Position numbers and translations under genes: made by a program. A stretch of 64,000 bases of DNA from Acholoe squamosa (Eukaryota; Annelida; Polychaeta; Phyllodocida; Polynoidae), in contig OX439046.1 in the NCBI GenBank assembly GCA_949317995.1, positions 76,074,786 to 76,138,785 on the forward strand, in the 5' to 3' direction. The notes under the pieces were generated by a model, which was not told where the DNA came from, searched no databases, and saw nothing but the letters and a program-made list of their open reading frames with translations. Below, piece by piece: positions 9,900 through 21,263 of the stretch (its first letter is position 1; each line of letters opens with the position of its first letter).

Positions 9900-10750
9900 T
9901 GTCATACTAGTAATTGGCATGATCAAGTTGTCATATGAGAAATATCATAAGACTAGTGGTATATAGTGTAAATACATCAGGCTCATAATAAATAGTGTTA
10001 TTTCCAGTTGTCACTGGTTTATTCAGCTTTAGGCAACATGTAAGAAATATCAATCATACAGTAGTTAGTATGTAGGTAGTTTGTACATACAGTAAACATA
10101 CAGTAATTTATAAAGTACAATGTTCAGTTCCACTCCACCTGTGAGGTATTAATAATACAGTGTCCAGCATATTTCTAGGTGGGTTCCCACACCTAGCTCC
10201 TGACCTGCTGCTTAGAGGAATAATGTAATAATGAATAACTTTACCCTCTGGTGGAAGTCTTGAAGAAGATAGCCCCTGGCCACTAATGGTAGAAAACCAA
10301 TGCCTGTCTAGCATAGTTTCACCATAGTGCAGTGGTATAGCAGGTAGCAGGAGATGACTGGAGATGTTACCTCTAGAGCGGTTCTTGGTGATCTGTCCTT
10401 CTGGAGGTGCAGACAGGCTATTTGTAGCAAATCTTGGAAAAGCACCTCCAGACTGACTGGAGCCAGCAGCATCTGCCTAACTCTACAATTGTTTGAGGGG
10501 ACTCTTTCAAGTGTCACAGGGGGACAAAGGACCCCCATGGACGCCGCTATGCCCCCCATTGTCTTGGTCGGTTCTGCATCTTCAAACCCTCATAACTCGG
10601 TCGTTTATGCGTGTATAACCGCCATTTTGGGCATGCGCGGAGTTGAATATGCCAAGTTTATAATGCCCGCTGGATAGGCGCGTAACTTGCGCCGGTTCGT
10701 CTGTAGTGCACTCGGAGCTCCTTTCAGTCTCCATGGCATAACTTCCTTAA
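9900..10750 (-). mobile_element. Presumed 5' LTR of Gypsy-1, outer edge undetermined
   Basis: On the minus strand a TATAAA (10657-10662) lies upstream of an AATAAA (10018-10023), the order expected for U3 promoter and R-region polyadenylation signal. The inner edge is placed at TGTCATAC (9900) next to the candidate primer site. Without the partner LTR the outer edge cannot be seen; it could lie anywhere between about 10.7 and 11.3 kb. Confidence 0.4.
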
Positions 10751-11330
10751 TATTAGACCTAGATTGCTCAGGAGCGACGCTAGAGCGACTGGAAGGTTAT
10801 GGCGTTGTGCTTATGTAACCCATTGTTCAGTCATTAGGGTGCTCAGACACTCATGACGGCGTCAGCGGTGCTCAGGCACCCGTGACGGCCGGTTGCATTC
10901 ACTTACAAGTTATTAATTTGTGCATTGAACCATGAGGTCGCACACTGAGACCCTCATTTTTATTATATTGTGCAGTGAACCATTAGGTCGGAGCCTTTGA
11001 TGTCATAAACTCTGTCTAACTGACTGTGGCTGGTGTGCAGTGGGGCATGAACGCTCTTATACAAAGTTTGAGCGCTCTTATAGCTCTTAGAACCAACCTA
11101 TGTATTAATTTCATAGATATTCCTTGATTAATACAATAATATGTTAGAATTTATGGAATAATAAAATGGTATATCATAATACCATAAATTCAATTAATAA
11201 GACATATTTTGTAAACAATAGTAGCAGCCACATAGCTTATGTTGTTTAACTTAACCTACTAGGGTTGATAATAGTAATACACTACCCTAAGTAACAATAC
11301 TGATGTTAACAATAGACTGATGCCTTTTTG
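10751..11330. other. Intergenic or LTR-flank sequence with short direct repeats
   Basis: There is no frame of note. Two short direct repeats occur: GTGCTCAGACACTCATGACG and its variant near 10840-10885, and GAACCATGAGGTCG / GAACCATTAGGTCG near 10927 and 10978. These could be U3 enhancer repeats if the LTR extends this far. Confidence 0.35.
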
Positions 11331-14300
11331 GCTATAATGATGATGAGATGAGATGAGTACATTAATAGAAAGGATATCATAGGTCTATTATCGTTGCTTA
11401 ATCATACAAAACAGTTTGGATAGACTTTTCTAACACTATTTTTGAATTTGTAAATATTATCAATAACTGTAAATTCTGGTTTTAACTGATTCCATCTTAT
11501 AATAGCTCTGTATAGGGCACTTCGTAAAACAATTGGTTTCAAACTATGTGGGACATTTAGTCTCCTACCCTGATGGAAACGTGTAGCAATAGCTCTTCTG
11601 TCCACAAAAGTCATATTTTGAGCTAACATAAAACCATAGGATAGTAAGTGTAGATCTCTTCTAACATATAGTTCCGTACAATTACTTCTTTCTTGTATCT
11701 GTTTGGTTGTCATAACAGGATTTTCTTCTAATTTAACCTTATATACCATTCTTAAGGCTCTATTCTGTAACATTTGCAAATCTCTGTTTTCTCCCCTATA
11801 GTCTCTATCCCAAACATAATCACAGTAGTCAAATATGGGTAATATCATAGGTTTAAAAACAGTCAATGAGGCCTCTTCATCAAGTAGCGCTCTCACTCTA
11901 CCCATTTGGAAAATCCTATGTCGTATATTTCGCATGGTATTTTCTCTATGTTTTACAAATTTCATCTCTGTATCCATTCTTAAGCCTAAGTAAACGAATT
12001 CTTTCACTTTTTCAAGGTTCACATTGTTCATAGAGAAACTAATATTATCATTTATGTTGGTGTTAAAGGACACTCATTTTGTTTTTTGCACATTGATAGT
12101 AAGGGTATTATTCAGGCACCATGATACAATCTTTTTAATAACTTGATTCATTTTAAATGGAGAGTCAACGGATACTACTGCGTCATCTGCATATAACGTA
12201 ATATCGCAGTCAACTGCTCTAGCTAAGGAGTTAATATATATAGAAAACAAAACTGGACCCAAAACTGAGCCCTGAGGAACCCCATACGTGATGTGTTTCA
12301 AGGATGAGACGATATTGTTTGCCAAGGTACATTGCAAGCGATCTGCTAAATAATTTTTAAAGAAATTACATGTGTTATAACTAAGACCTAAGGCCTGCAA
12401 TTTTCTAAGTAATTTAGGATGAGAAACTGTGTCAAAAGCTTTTTTGAAATCAATATATAGACAATAAGTTGGTTTATCAACTATATAATTGTTAATAATT
12501 GTCGCAAGATGCTCAGTGATAGCGGTCTGTGTAGAACGTCCCTTTCTATAGCCATGTTGAGTTGGGCACAATAAATTTTGATCTTCCATATAGCATTGTA
12601 GTCTTTTACAGACAATTCTCTCAAGTAATTTACCTGTAATAGGTAATAGACTAATAGGTCTAAGATCTTCAACATTCATAGAATTTGCTTTTTTAGGTAG
12701 AGGTATTACGGTAGCAATTTTCCAATCATCAGGGAAAGTGGCAGTAGCTAGGCATCTATTATATAGCGATCTGAAGATATCAGGAATAGCAAACATAGCA
12801 TCCTTAATAATAAAAGATTTGCAGTGTTCAATGGCGGATGGTTTCTTTATATCAATTGCTTTAACTAGCTTAATAAAGTCTATATATGACAGCTCAAACA
12901 GAAGATTAGTATTTTCTAAAATAGTACCGTATGGGAGAACTACATTGTCATTTCTATCGCCCGGTGGGAGTGCATTTGCTAGTGTTTCTCCAATACCAGT
13001 GAAAAAACTATTTATATATTCAGCGCAATTCTCAGGAGGGATTACTAAGTTCGTTGTACTATTTCTAAGTTTAATTAGAGAAGCACATGTTCTGTTAGGT
13101 AATACTTTCTTAATTGCTTCCCAATATTTTGCAGGATCATCTTTCCTGTGCTCTAATAAATTTGTCATCTCTTTTTTCTTATTATTAAAAATTTCTACTT
13201 GGACCCTATGTTTATAAAAATTGGCTGTTCTCCAGTCGTCTTCCTTCATTGTGTTCTTCGCTGTCCTATACAAACTATCTCTAACTTTCATCAGATCCAA
13301 TATATCTTCAGTCAGCCATATTGGGGTGTGCTCTGGTATAATAATCGTTCTAATAGGACACATGACATCTAGATAGTCCTTTATCACTTTCAGGATACTT
13401 CTCCATATATCATTTAGGTTTTCCAATAATAATATTTCATCCCAGTTATAGTTGACTAGAGTATTTTTTAGAGTTAGAAAATCATAATTCCTGTATGATC
13501 TAGCCTTAACCCTCTTCTTTTTAATTTTATGTCTCTCGCATTTGATAACCAGGTAAATAGGAGTGTGGTCAGAAATGTGATAATCTAGAGTACCATAAGC
13601 AGAGGCATTATGAACATTGGTATAAATATGGTCTAATAGTGTACCTGACTTAGGGCGAGTAACTACATTGATCAGCTGGAAAAGATTATTGTCAGTACAA
13701 AAATCATCAACAGAGGAGTCATTTACATCTTTTTTGTTAAAGAGGTTCACATTAAAATCGCCTATAATAATTAGTTTCCTATTTTTTGTTACTGTATCTT
13801 TTAATTCACCAAGTTTGGTATAGATTGCTTTGAGATCATTACTGTCAGGTGGTCTATAACATACAGACACCTTATATTTGACTACATTAATTTCGATATC
13901 CACACAGAGAATTTCATAGTTATCTGTTATGTAAGAAGAGTTTAAGTCAGGGCAAGCGATATAATGGTCTTTTAGATATAACATTAAACCACCCGCCGTC
14001 TTATCTCTAAGAGGAAATCTATCCAAGCGAACAAATTGATAGCCTGGTACATGTAGATCAGCATCCAATACAGATGGGGTGAGCCATGTTTCTACTATTC
14101 CAATTATATCTGCTCCAGTTACTAGCTTAAAAACATCCGTTCTCTTCTTATACATTGATCTAGTGTTAGTACAAATTATTTTCAGTCCCTTCATAGGGGT
14201 TAGTTCATGTAGGAAAATCATGTATTTTTAACAGAAATTAACCAGGTAGATGCAGTTGAGAATGAGGGTGAAAAGGAATGATACCTAATATGAGTAAAGC

Positions 14301-14427
14301 ATATATGTTGGTTCCCAAGCATGGCAGTCATCATATAGAAAAGGGTCAGCTGGCGCTCTCCTGGTCCAGTTATTACAATCAACATTATATATGTATATTC
14401 TTAGTCTTTAACTAAATAACATGATAT
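11330..14427 (-). mobile_element. LINE-2: near-intact non-LTR retrotransposon
   Basis: Contains ORF2 (11402-14221), a short 3' UTR and a microsatellite-like tail; CATCTCATCTCATCATCAT on the minus strand near 11330-11358 looks like the 3' end. No ORF1 is visible on the 5' side, and the body stops where LINE-3 begins in the opposite direction, so the two are head to head. No target duplication was found by eye. Confidence 0.8.
11402..14221 (-). pseudogene. LINE-2 ORF2: AP endonuclease and reverse transcriptase, one in-frame TGA
   Basis: 940 codons in one frame. Residues 10-235 are an apurinic-type endonuclease: ICTNTRSM with the active-site Asn, GIVETWL with Glu, IGDFNVN with the Asp/Asn pair and ISDHTPIYL with Asp/His. 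Reverse transcriptase follows, with LRPISLLPITGKLLERI, YIDFKKAFDTVSH, GVPQGSVLGPVLFS and LYADDAVV near residue 675. The C-terminal region (LQMLQNRALRMVYK, LYVRRDLHLLSYG) resembles the CR1-group (L2/Crack/Daphne-like); the clade call is tentative. The frame is interrupted once, by TGA at 12074-12076 (codon 716) just after the RT core, and continues openly for 223 codons to the final stop. A lone stop in an otherwise clean frame means a recent copy. Confidence 0.88.
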
Positions 14428-17400
14428 ATGTCAATTCTAAATTATTATAAGGATATCAATATAATCGAACAATGTGAAGTATGTGTAATGAGAAAACATG
14501 AGACAACAGTAATAAGGGTAGAACACTATGTACAAGTCCAGGCACAAATCCTGCAACCAACCTTTACTGGGGTTATTGGGCTCACACAGGTAGTGCCCCA
14601 TGTCCAACCACCAAACCTAGCTCAGATGCCCTACCAACAAATGCCTTTTGCACAGCTACAGAGTGGGTTTGGTCAATTTTCATCTAGTACCCCTGCTCAA
14701 CCTGGCATTTTCTATAATGTTAGGCTACAGCCATCCAACACCAGCGAATCCTAGGACTGAACGTCTGTGGCCTTATCTCAAAGCTTAACTATGCAGACTA
14801 GAAGATTATATCTATGATAACTTTGATGTCATCATCCTATCAAAGACAAAGCTTGATGCTCTTGATGAGGCAAATATAGACTTAGAAGGTTTTACCCCGT
14901 TTTATCATCACAGGGAGAAATTCTCAAGGAAGTCAGGGGGCATATCCACACTTGTTAAAATTGAAATAGCAAAATATGTTAGCTCCCTCAAACCTAGTGA
15001 GAATGAATTTTGGTCAGTGGTTAAATCTAGACCAAATAATCCTAGGCTATAGCCTTGTTCTGGGAACCATTTACATTCCCCCCACAGACTGCCCCTATAG
15101 TATAGGTGAGGAGTTTGAAAGCATACTGTCTGACCTTATTGATATAAAGAGTTTGGACTCTGATTGTGAAATATGTCTGGTTGGTGACTTCAATGCAAGG
15201 ACTGGTAGTGCATGTGACTTTACAGAACCAGGTAAACATGTGCAACAGGAAACAGGTCTGGAGGACATAGCAGGTGAAATCCACTTAGACACTACCGCTC
15301 TAAGAAGGTTGGGTATAGAAGTAGAAAGAATGTACACTGACCAGAAGCTTGACTTAAATGGATAGAAGCTTATTGACCTCTGCATAAGTGCGGGCCTCCT
15401 TCTCGCCAATGATAGATTTGGCAAAAGATCTATAGACTATAGACTATGCTGTTGCAACTGCATCATTGTTTCCCACTATAAACACTTTCTCTGTTGGTAC
15501 TTTTGACTCCTGTCTGTCAGATGTGCATTCCCCTATCATCTTAGAGCTCTCTGCATTAAGTGCACCTGTGGTAACACACAATGAGCCTATGACTCGGGAT
15601 ATTGACCTTCAGGTGCCATTCACTAGAGTATGTTGGGAAGCTGGTAAGGGCCCAGAGTTTAAAGAATCGTTTAATGTTTAATATAGATTCTGTTTGGAAG
15701 ATAAGTACATTTATCAGAAACATGCAAGTGGCAAGTACTGAAGTAGCACAGGCAGATATTGACCACATTTCAAATTTGGTCACCCAGGTTTATATGGAGA
15801 GTGGTAAGCATTCCAGGGTCATTAAAACTCTACCCCACAGAAGGGCTAGAAATGATAACACAGATACATACCTGAAACGAATGATATTCAGAAAACCCTG
15901 GTTTACAGATGAATGTGAGAAAACCAGAAAGGAAATGTTCAAGGTAAAAAATCGCTGTTCCATGAGCAAAGACCCTGCGGATAAATCTCTCCTAAAACAG
16001 TTAAACAAGAAAACTATAAGACTTGCCATCTAACTACCACAGTAAGTTAACTACAAAGCTAGGGGGTATAAAAAGTACAAACCCTAAAGAATACCGGAAG
16101 ATCATTAATAATGCCCAGGTTACGGAAAGGAGGTGTGCCCTAATCTCTCTTGACTCTTTCAAGACCCACTTTGAAAGTTTAAGGACTGATCATGGGGACC
16201 TGTTGCCTGATGCTCGTAATTTACCCTTCAACCAACCAGTAACAGTTGCTGAAATTGAGGCAGCAGTAAAGAGACTAAAAAATGGGAAAGCTGCAGGAAA
16301 TGACTCCATTATCAATGAATTTATGAAAAACAGTCCTCATTTTCTCTTAACTTTGATCTGTGATTATTTTAATCTGGTGCTAGATACTGGTATTGTCCCG
16401 CGAGCTGGTCTGTTGGTGTAATAGTACCTATATATAAGAATAAGGGCGACATTAATAATCCTGACAACTATAAAGGTATAAATTTACTTAGCTGTATGGG
16501 AAAGTTGTTCACTATGTTACTAGATTTACGCCTACATACTTACTTGGAATTTAACAATATGCTAGAAGAGGAGCAAGCGGGATTTAGAGAAGGTTACTCC
16601 AAACTTGATCATACCCAGCAAATTGTTGTCAGTCCTCGTCAACCTGTGTGAAGTGGCTCACACATGTCGTTAGATGGAACACGACGTCGTTATAGCACAA
16701 GATCACCAGGAATAGCAATTGCTATGCCACGTGAGTCTAACACACACTGGCAAAAGATGACGGAATGAGTTATCACTCAAAAAGGTGTCACCATTGATGA
16801 CCAACCATGGCGACAGATGACGACAATTTGCTGGGTATATTTTACTTGCACTTTATAATTGAACCCTTTCTTTCTCAGAAAAAGAGGTTATTTTGTGCCT
16901 TTGTTGTATATAGGAAAGCATTTGATACCATGGACAGGTCATCATTGTGGTCGAAACTTCTTAAAACTAATATTGATGGAAAGGTGCTAACTGGTAATAA
17001 GAATATGTACAAGGCTGCAAAATCTTGTGTTCGGGTTGACAACTCCCTATCTGAGTATTTCAGTCATTTTCTCCAGGGGAAAGGTAAAGAAACTACCAAA
17101 ACTGTTTTACCAGAATGAGCAGCTTGAAGTGCAATATAGTTATACATATCTGGGTATAGAATTCAATTATAATGGAAAATTCACACAAACTATAAAGAAG
17201 CAAGTTACACAGGCTAAGCGAGCCTTGTTCAGCCTACTATCAAAGTCAAGGAAGCTTCAACTTCCAGTTGACATACAGTGCCATCTATTTGATACTTGCA
17301 TTGTCCCAATACTTTTATATGGCTGTGAGGTATGGGGTTTCTCAGACTTGAAAGAGATTGAATGTGTTCAAAGCTATTTTTGTAAATTTGCTCCAAAACT

Positions 17401-18140
17401 AAATGGTCACACAGCCAACTGTATTGCACTAGGAGAGCTTAGCCGATCAAGACTTAGTTGCTGGTAAAACACACGGTAATTTATTTTTGGCACAAGATTG
17501 TTACAGGGAAAAAAAACAAGATTTCTCATATATTGTATAAAATTGTGCATGATAAACAGACTAATAGTGGCCTAATAGTGAATGAATTAAAATGGACTAT
17601 TGGGCATGTGCTACTAACACACCACATAACTAACCTGTTAAGAGCCATAGTTAAAAGAAGACTTACTGACACTGAATATCAGGATTGGTACAGTAATGTA
17701 ATGGGCTCTGGACACTGTTACAATTACAGAATCTTCAAAACTGAGCTCAATCTTGAACCATACCTGCTTAACCTTAACCAAAAGTACTCAGGCCCCTTGT
17801 GTAGATTTCGGTGTGGGAATCACCGCCTACCAGTGGTAACTGGGAGATACACTGGTATTGAGTATTCCCTAAGAAAGTGCCCCCATGTAAGAATGATGAC
17901 ATTGGGGACGAATTTCATTACATTTTTCATTGCCAAGTTTTTGACCATGACTGAGCATTACTTCTTCCCGATGACAGACCACCACGTCCAAGTACAATGG
18001 CTATGGTGGATCTTTTTAATAACAAAAATCCCATTGTTCTTACACACTTATCTAAATTTTGTGCAATTGTCATGTTAAATTTCAAACCCACTAAGAGGAT
18101 AGCCCCAAAAAATAAAAAGCAAGCAAGCAAGAAAAGGTCT
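14428..18140 (+). mobile_element. LINE-3: decayed non-LTR retrotransposon
   Basis: A Pro/Gln-rich frame (14428-14754) may be the remnant of ORF1 or an ORF2 leader. Endonuclease pieces follow (LGLNVCGLISKLNYAD near 14757-14805, YIPPTDCPYS, LVGDFNARTG near 15178-15207). Reverse transcriptase follows (AAVKRLKNGKAAGNDSIINE near 16260-16320, EEEQAGFREGYSKLDHT ending at the MITE, then FVVYRKAFDTMDRSSLWSKL near 16900-16955). The region that should hold the YADD box is missing between about 17080 and 17100, after which the thumb and C-terminal part resume (YTYLGIEFNYNGKF, YGCEVWGF). Several frame changes and stops make this a dead, older copy. The 3' tail near 18105-18137 reads AATAAAAAGCAAGCAAGCAA. 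Confidence 0.8.
16614..16835. mobile_element. 222-bp MITE (family A, copy 1) inserted in LINE-3
   Basis: Ends are inverted repeats: CCCAGCAAATTGTTGT on the left and ACGACAATTTGCTGGG on the right. It is flanked by TA on both sides. It interrupts the LINE-3 reverse transcriptase between the QAGFREGY motif and the next block. A second copy about 95 percent identical lies at 59032-59252. No coding capacity. Confidence 0.9.
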
Positions 18141-18870
18141 ACGCAATAATAGCCCACAGCATAAGGTAACTGTGACCTGCCAATCTTGCTATGATGGATA
18201 GATATAAGTTGGATAGCTAGAGTTGTGTACTATAGTTCATATTGTCATTAGGACACACTAGTCAAATTAGATAGATAGTTAGTCTGGTGCTACTATATCT
18301 CATCTACTATATCTGCTACTATACCGTCTTCAAACCATATACTAGTCAACATGGTCCTCATCAGTGTTTAAAGACAGAGAATCTCAACTTATTTATTGGC
18401 ACTGCCAGATTTGCCTGGCCCTCACATCTGCTGGATGAAGTATCACCAGTAATACTTTTATGTTTCACTACAAATGTACATAGTCAGGCACTAAGTTGAT
18501 CCATTTCTATTAAATATTTGCATTCATTTATATGTAAACTTATTATCACTCTTGTAATGTTTTGCTTGTAATTCAGTGAAGCCATTGTAACTGTCGGCTA
18601 GAGCTGATTTCTTTTCTTATTTTCTTTCCTTTACCTCTGATGAGGATGTGAATAAAGTAAATTGTAAATTGAGGAGGCCGACGCAGCGTGGCATTGTTCG
18701 TTCTCGTCACACCTTCCACATAAACACACTGAGCTTGTTATCTGTCTATAAACAAGGACATGTCCATGGGTTTGTATTGTGCACTTTGACTATCATTGAA
18801 ATATGCGATAAAGAAGCTGGAATGCATGGTCTAGTGAAAATGTCAGATAAACGTGTCAAGTTCACTGTAA
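18141..18870. other. No gene; AT-rich sequence after LINE-3
   Basis: I see no coding signal. The stretch 18340-18670 ends in GAATAAAGTAAATTGTAAATT and resembles the 3' end of an older LINE-like repeat, but no protein similarity is readable. Confidence 0.3.
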
Positions 18871-18871
18871 A

Positions 18872-19035
18872 AAACAACTACTGTTTAATCTACTAGGGAT
18901 GCTCGTAAAACTGTTTTGCAGTCAACCAGTGTAGTATTTACAAGAAGCACCAGGTGGCAGAACAGTGGTACGCAAGTGTACAAGGGTTCTCTGTAAAATA
19001 ATGATGGATATATGGCAACTCTAGGACGAGGATTC
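18872..19035 (+). repeat. Dispersed repeat family X, copy 1
   Basis: Shares blocks with the copies at 19546-19740, 52577-52770 and (inverted) 63125-63300: an AGGGAT...GTAAAACTG start, AACCAGTGTAGT and TTTACAAGAAGC in the middle, CAGGTGGCA, and a GGCAACT end. Non-coding. Confidence 0.8.
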
Positions 19036-19138
19036 GATCGTTATTTTGATATTTCTTTTAACAGTGTGTATAACTGAAACCACAAGTCTCATATTTAAGA
19101 CACACCCCCAGTTCAGACTTTTCATAGAAGGCACACTA

Positions 19139-19436
19139 CCCTAATCTCTCGCGTATAAGGCGCAGCTTGCGTATAAGGCGCACCTAGAATTTTAGAATAT
19201 GGTCAAAAAATTTAAAAAAATCATAACTTAACTTCTACTGAATGGATTTTGAAAATTTAAAAAGCTGTAGCTATGTGTAGCTAAGGCCATCTGGGACTTC
19301 CTGAGCCCCAGTCTTTCATAGTATGACTTACAGGGAGTGTAACATATCAAAATGAAGGTCTTGGTGTCCCCCTTGTGGTTCCAGTGACAACAAAAACCTC
19401 GCGTATAAGACGCTCCTTATACGCAAGAGATTACGG
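19139..19436. mobile_element. 298-bp TA-flanked MITE with GCGTATAAGG ends
   Basis: The left end reads CCCTAATCTCTCGCGTATAA and the right end is its near-exact inverse (TTATACGCAAGAGATTACGG). TA lies directly outside both ends (19137-19138 and 19437-19438). The CGTATAAG motif recurs inside both termini. TA duplications and such ends fit a Tc1/mariner-superfamily (pogo/Tigger-like) non-autonomous element. No transposase is present. Confidence 0.8.
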
Positions 19437-19545
19437 TAGGTGACCATCCTTTAGTGCATGCCACCTCCTTCATGCAGTGTACTCTGGTATCATTTTTTCT
19501 TCCACCATACATTCTGGTGAATGCTGCACATTATGTACAGCGTAA

Positions 19546-19740
19546 AGAAATAACTGTTGAATCTACCAGGGTCATAGTAAAACTGAACAGTGGACCACCA
19601 TAATTGTATTGTAGTGAACCAGTGTAGTTTTTACAAGGAGCCCAGGTGGCAGTACAGTGCTACAAGTAATCAGTGTGAAAACAACAATGGATCTCTGGCA
19701 ACTTTTTGACAAGGATTATTTTAATGACAATTTATCTAAA
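19546..19740 (+). repeat. Dispersed repeat family X, copy 2
   Basis: Best preserved of the two left copies: GTTGAATCTACCAGGG, AGTGAACCAGTGTAGTTTTT, AGGTGGCAGTACAGTGCTAC and ATGGATCTCTGGCAACTTT in the same order as the other copies. Confidence 0.85.
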
Positions 19741-20386
19741 GTGTAATAGATACAAGACCTCTCTCTGTGACAAAAAAAAAAGTCCACAAATTTTTGACAA
19801 ACAACTTGAAATCAAATTGAAGTGAGAAGAGGTAAATAAGAGCACACTCAAATACAATGAGTGACCCCACCTATTTTACCTCAGTCACGACATTTAAAGT
19901 CAAAATATCAAAACGTTTTAGAATTTTAATAAATTACCTTCCTCATGTAGTAATGATATTGAATGACATAAACAATTAATCAGAGATTGAAATATGGACA
20001 CATTAGCAGACATTCCCGGAGGATCTAATTGAATATTATGAGACATGGGTCTGATAATGTATGTAGATATAGCCTTTGACTTTAGCCTATACCACTTCAT
20101 GTCTAAGTATTTCTAATCTATTTGGTTCTCATATCACCGGTGTATAATGATTTCTGCCCTTGTTCATCATAATTGAACTATATTGTCTTCAAGACGTATG
20201 AAACACGCACTTATCATAGAAATGCGTCATAGAAAGATAACAGATTTATCAAACAGTGTACCCTATCTAAGGGTAAAGAGAGGACAGCAGGCTGTTGCTG
20301 TCTGTTCGAATTCTACCTCACCTCGTGCCACCTGTACAGATGACACTCAATGGTGAGAGGCCCCGTGGGTTGTATCCACACCGAAG
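19741..20386. other. No gene or clear repeat seen
   Basis: AT-rich sequence with no long frame, no terminal repeats and no splice-consistent coding signal. Confidence 0.4.
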
Positions 20387-20389
20387 TTA

Positions 20390-20701
20390 GGGAGTGATCA
20401 TTTTTTAACAACAGGGGGGGCTGGTGGGTCTGCGCGCGGATGCGCGAAAAACATTTCGACCCCCCTCTCGAGGGGGTAAAATTTTTTCGACCCCCCCCAT
20501 ATGGGACAAAAATCACGCGTGAACGTCCCCTTTTTGCCTATAGTAACGCACGGGGTTTTCCACTGAAAACAGGTGAAATTATTTTGACCCCCCCATCAGA
20601 GGTATTGAAAAAATTCTGACCCCCCCGGTCAAGGGGTTGAAAAAATTCTGACCCCCTCAAACCCACCGGCCCCCCCCTGTTGTTAAAAAATGATCACTCC
20701 C
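20390..20701. mobile_element. 312-bp MITE with 32-bp inverted ends and TTA duplication
   Basis: Left end GGGAGTGATCATTTTTTAAC followed by AACAGGGGGGG; the right end is its exact inverse. TTA flanks both sides (20387-20389 and 20702-20704). A 3-bp TTA duplication is the rule for PIF/Harbinger. The interior is made of repeated GACCCCCC / AAAAATTCTGACCCCC blocks, giving long C runs on one strand. It sits 10 bp from the left end of the 12-kb Harbinger element but has different ends. Confidence 0.85.
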
Positions 20702-20711
20702 TTAGATTACT

Positions 20712-20732
20712 CAGGGGACTTTTGCAGAACAG
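20712..20732 (+). repeat. Left terminal inverted repeat of Harbinger-12k
   Basis: Matches the inverse of 32725-32745 over all 21 positions by eye; similarity stops abruptly inside. Confidence 0.9.
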
Positions 20733-21161
20733 AATTTATTAGTCTGACTATAATGGTAGTAAACGAATAGAATTGGACGTATACATGGACTAATTAGTTT
20801 AGAAAGTGTTGCCAATGGTGTTAATCGTTTGATATCGTCAATAAGGCCTTTGAGGAGGAGTAAAAGTTATTAGTTTTCAGACGTGAACTAAAAAATTATT
20901 AGTCAAAGGACGAATAAATCGAGGAGCCGGCGATCTTCGTCAGTGTTCGTCTGTTCTCGTTTGATATATACAAACGTAAATGTCAAAGTTTTTCGTTTTA
21001 AATTTCGCGCTGTACACCAGTGTACTACATGGTTTTCCCCGAGAAATTCCCTATGACGTCATTTTCGTTAAGGGTGTTTTCCCGGAATTCCATAAGAAAA
21101 TCTTCGTTTATCACACTACTAACAGAGGGCGTGCCAGTTGCTTAAGAGGCGACACCTATAT

Positions 21162-21170
21162 TATAAAAAG
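21162..21170 (+). promoter_or_regulatory. TATA box of Harbinger-12k gene A
   Basis: TATAAAAAG about 95 bp upstream of the gene A start codon (21264), a usual spacing once a short 5' UTR is allowed for. Confidence 0.5.
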
Positions 21171-21263
21171 AGAGTTAAGACCTCTCGTTTCCTTTCTCGT
21201 TGGGTTCTCGTTTGAATATAGTCTTCCATTTGTTGTTGCGGTGAGTGCCGGTAGTTCACCAAA

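Larger units (their letters stand above)
1..10750 (-). mobile_element. Gypsy-1: env-bearing Ty3/Gypsy element, broken, left end outside window
   Basis: Parts in element order, right to left: presumed 5' LTR (about 9900-10750, outer edge not fixed), a leader with a 20-bp minisatellite, gag (7391-9412), pol with protease, reverse transcriptase and RNase H (3852-7367), integrase (1586-3817), a non-coding gap and an env-like frame (2-757) that leaves the window. The 3' LTR is not in the window, so LTR divergence cannot be used for dating. The element is a fossil: the integrase part carries a LINE insertion and at least two further breaks, while gag, pol and the visible env part are long open frames. 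That suggests moderate rather than great age. Confidence 0.85.

Noticed and set aside
10308-10677. Short frames near the Gypsy-1 LTR
   Set aside because: No recognisable domain; they lie over a presumed promoter region and on opposite strands of each other.
20702-20711. TTA next to the left end of Harbinger-12k as its target duplication
   Set aside because: This TTA is already explained as the duplication of the neighbouring 312-bp MITE, and the right flank has no matching TTA.
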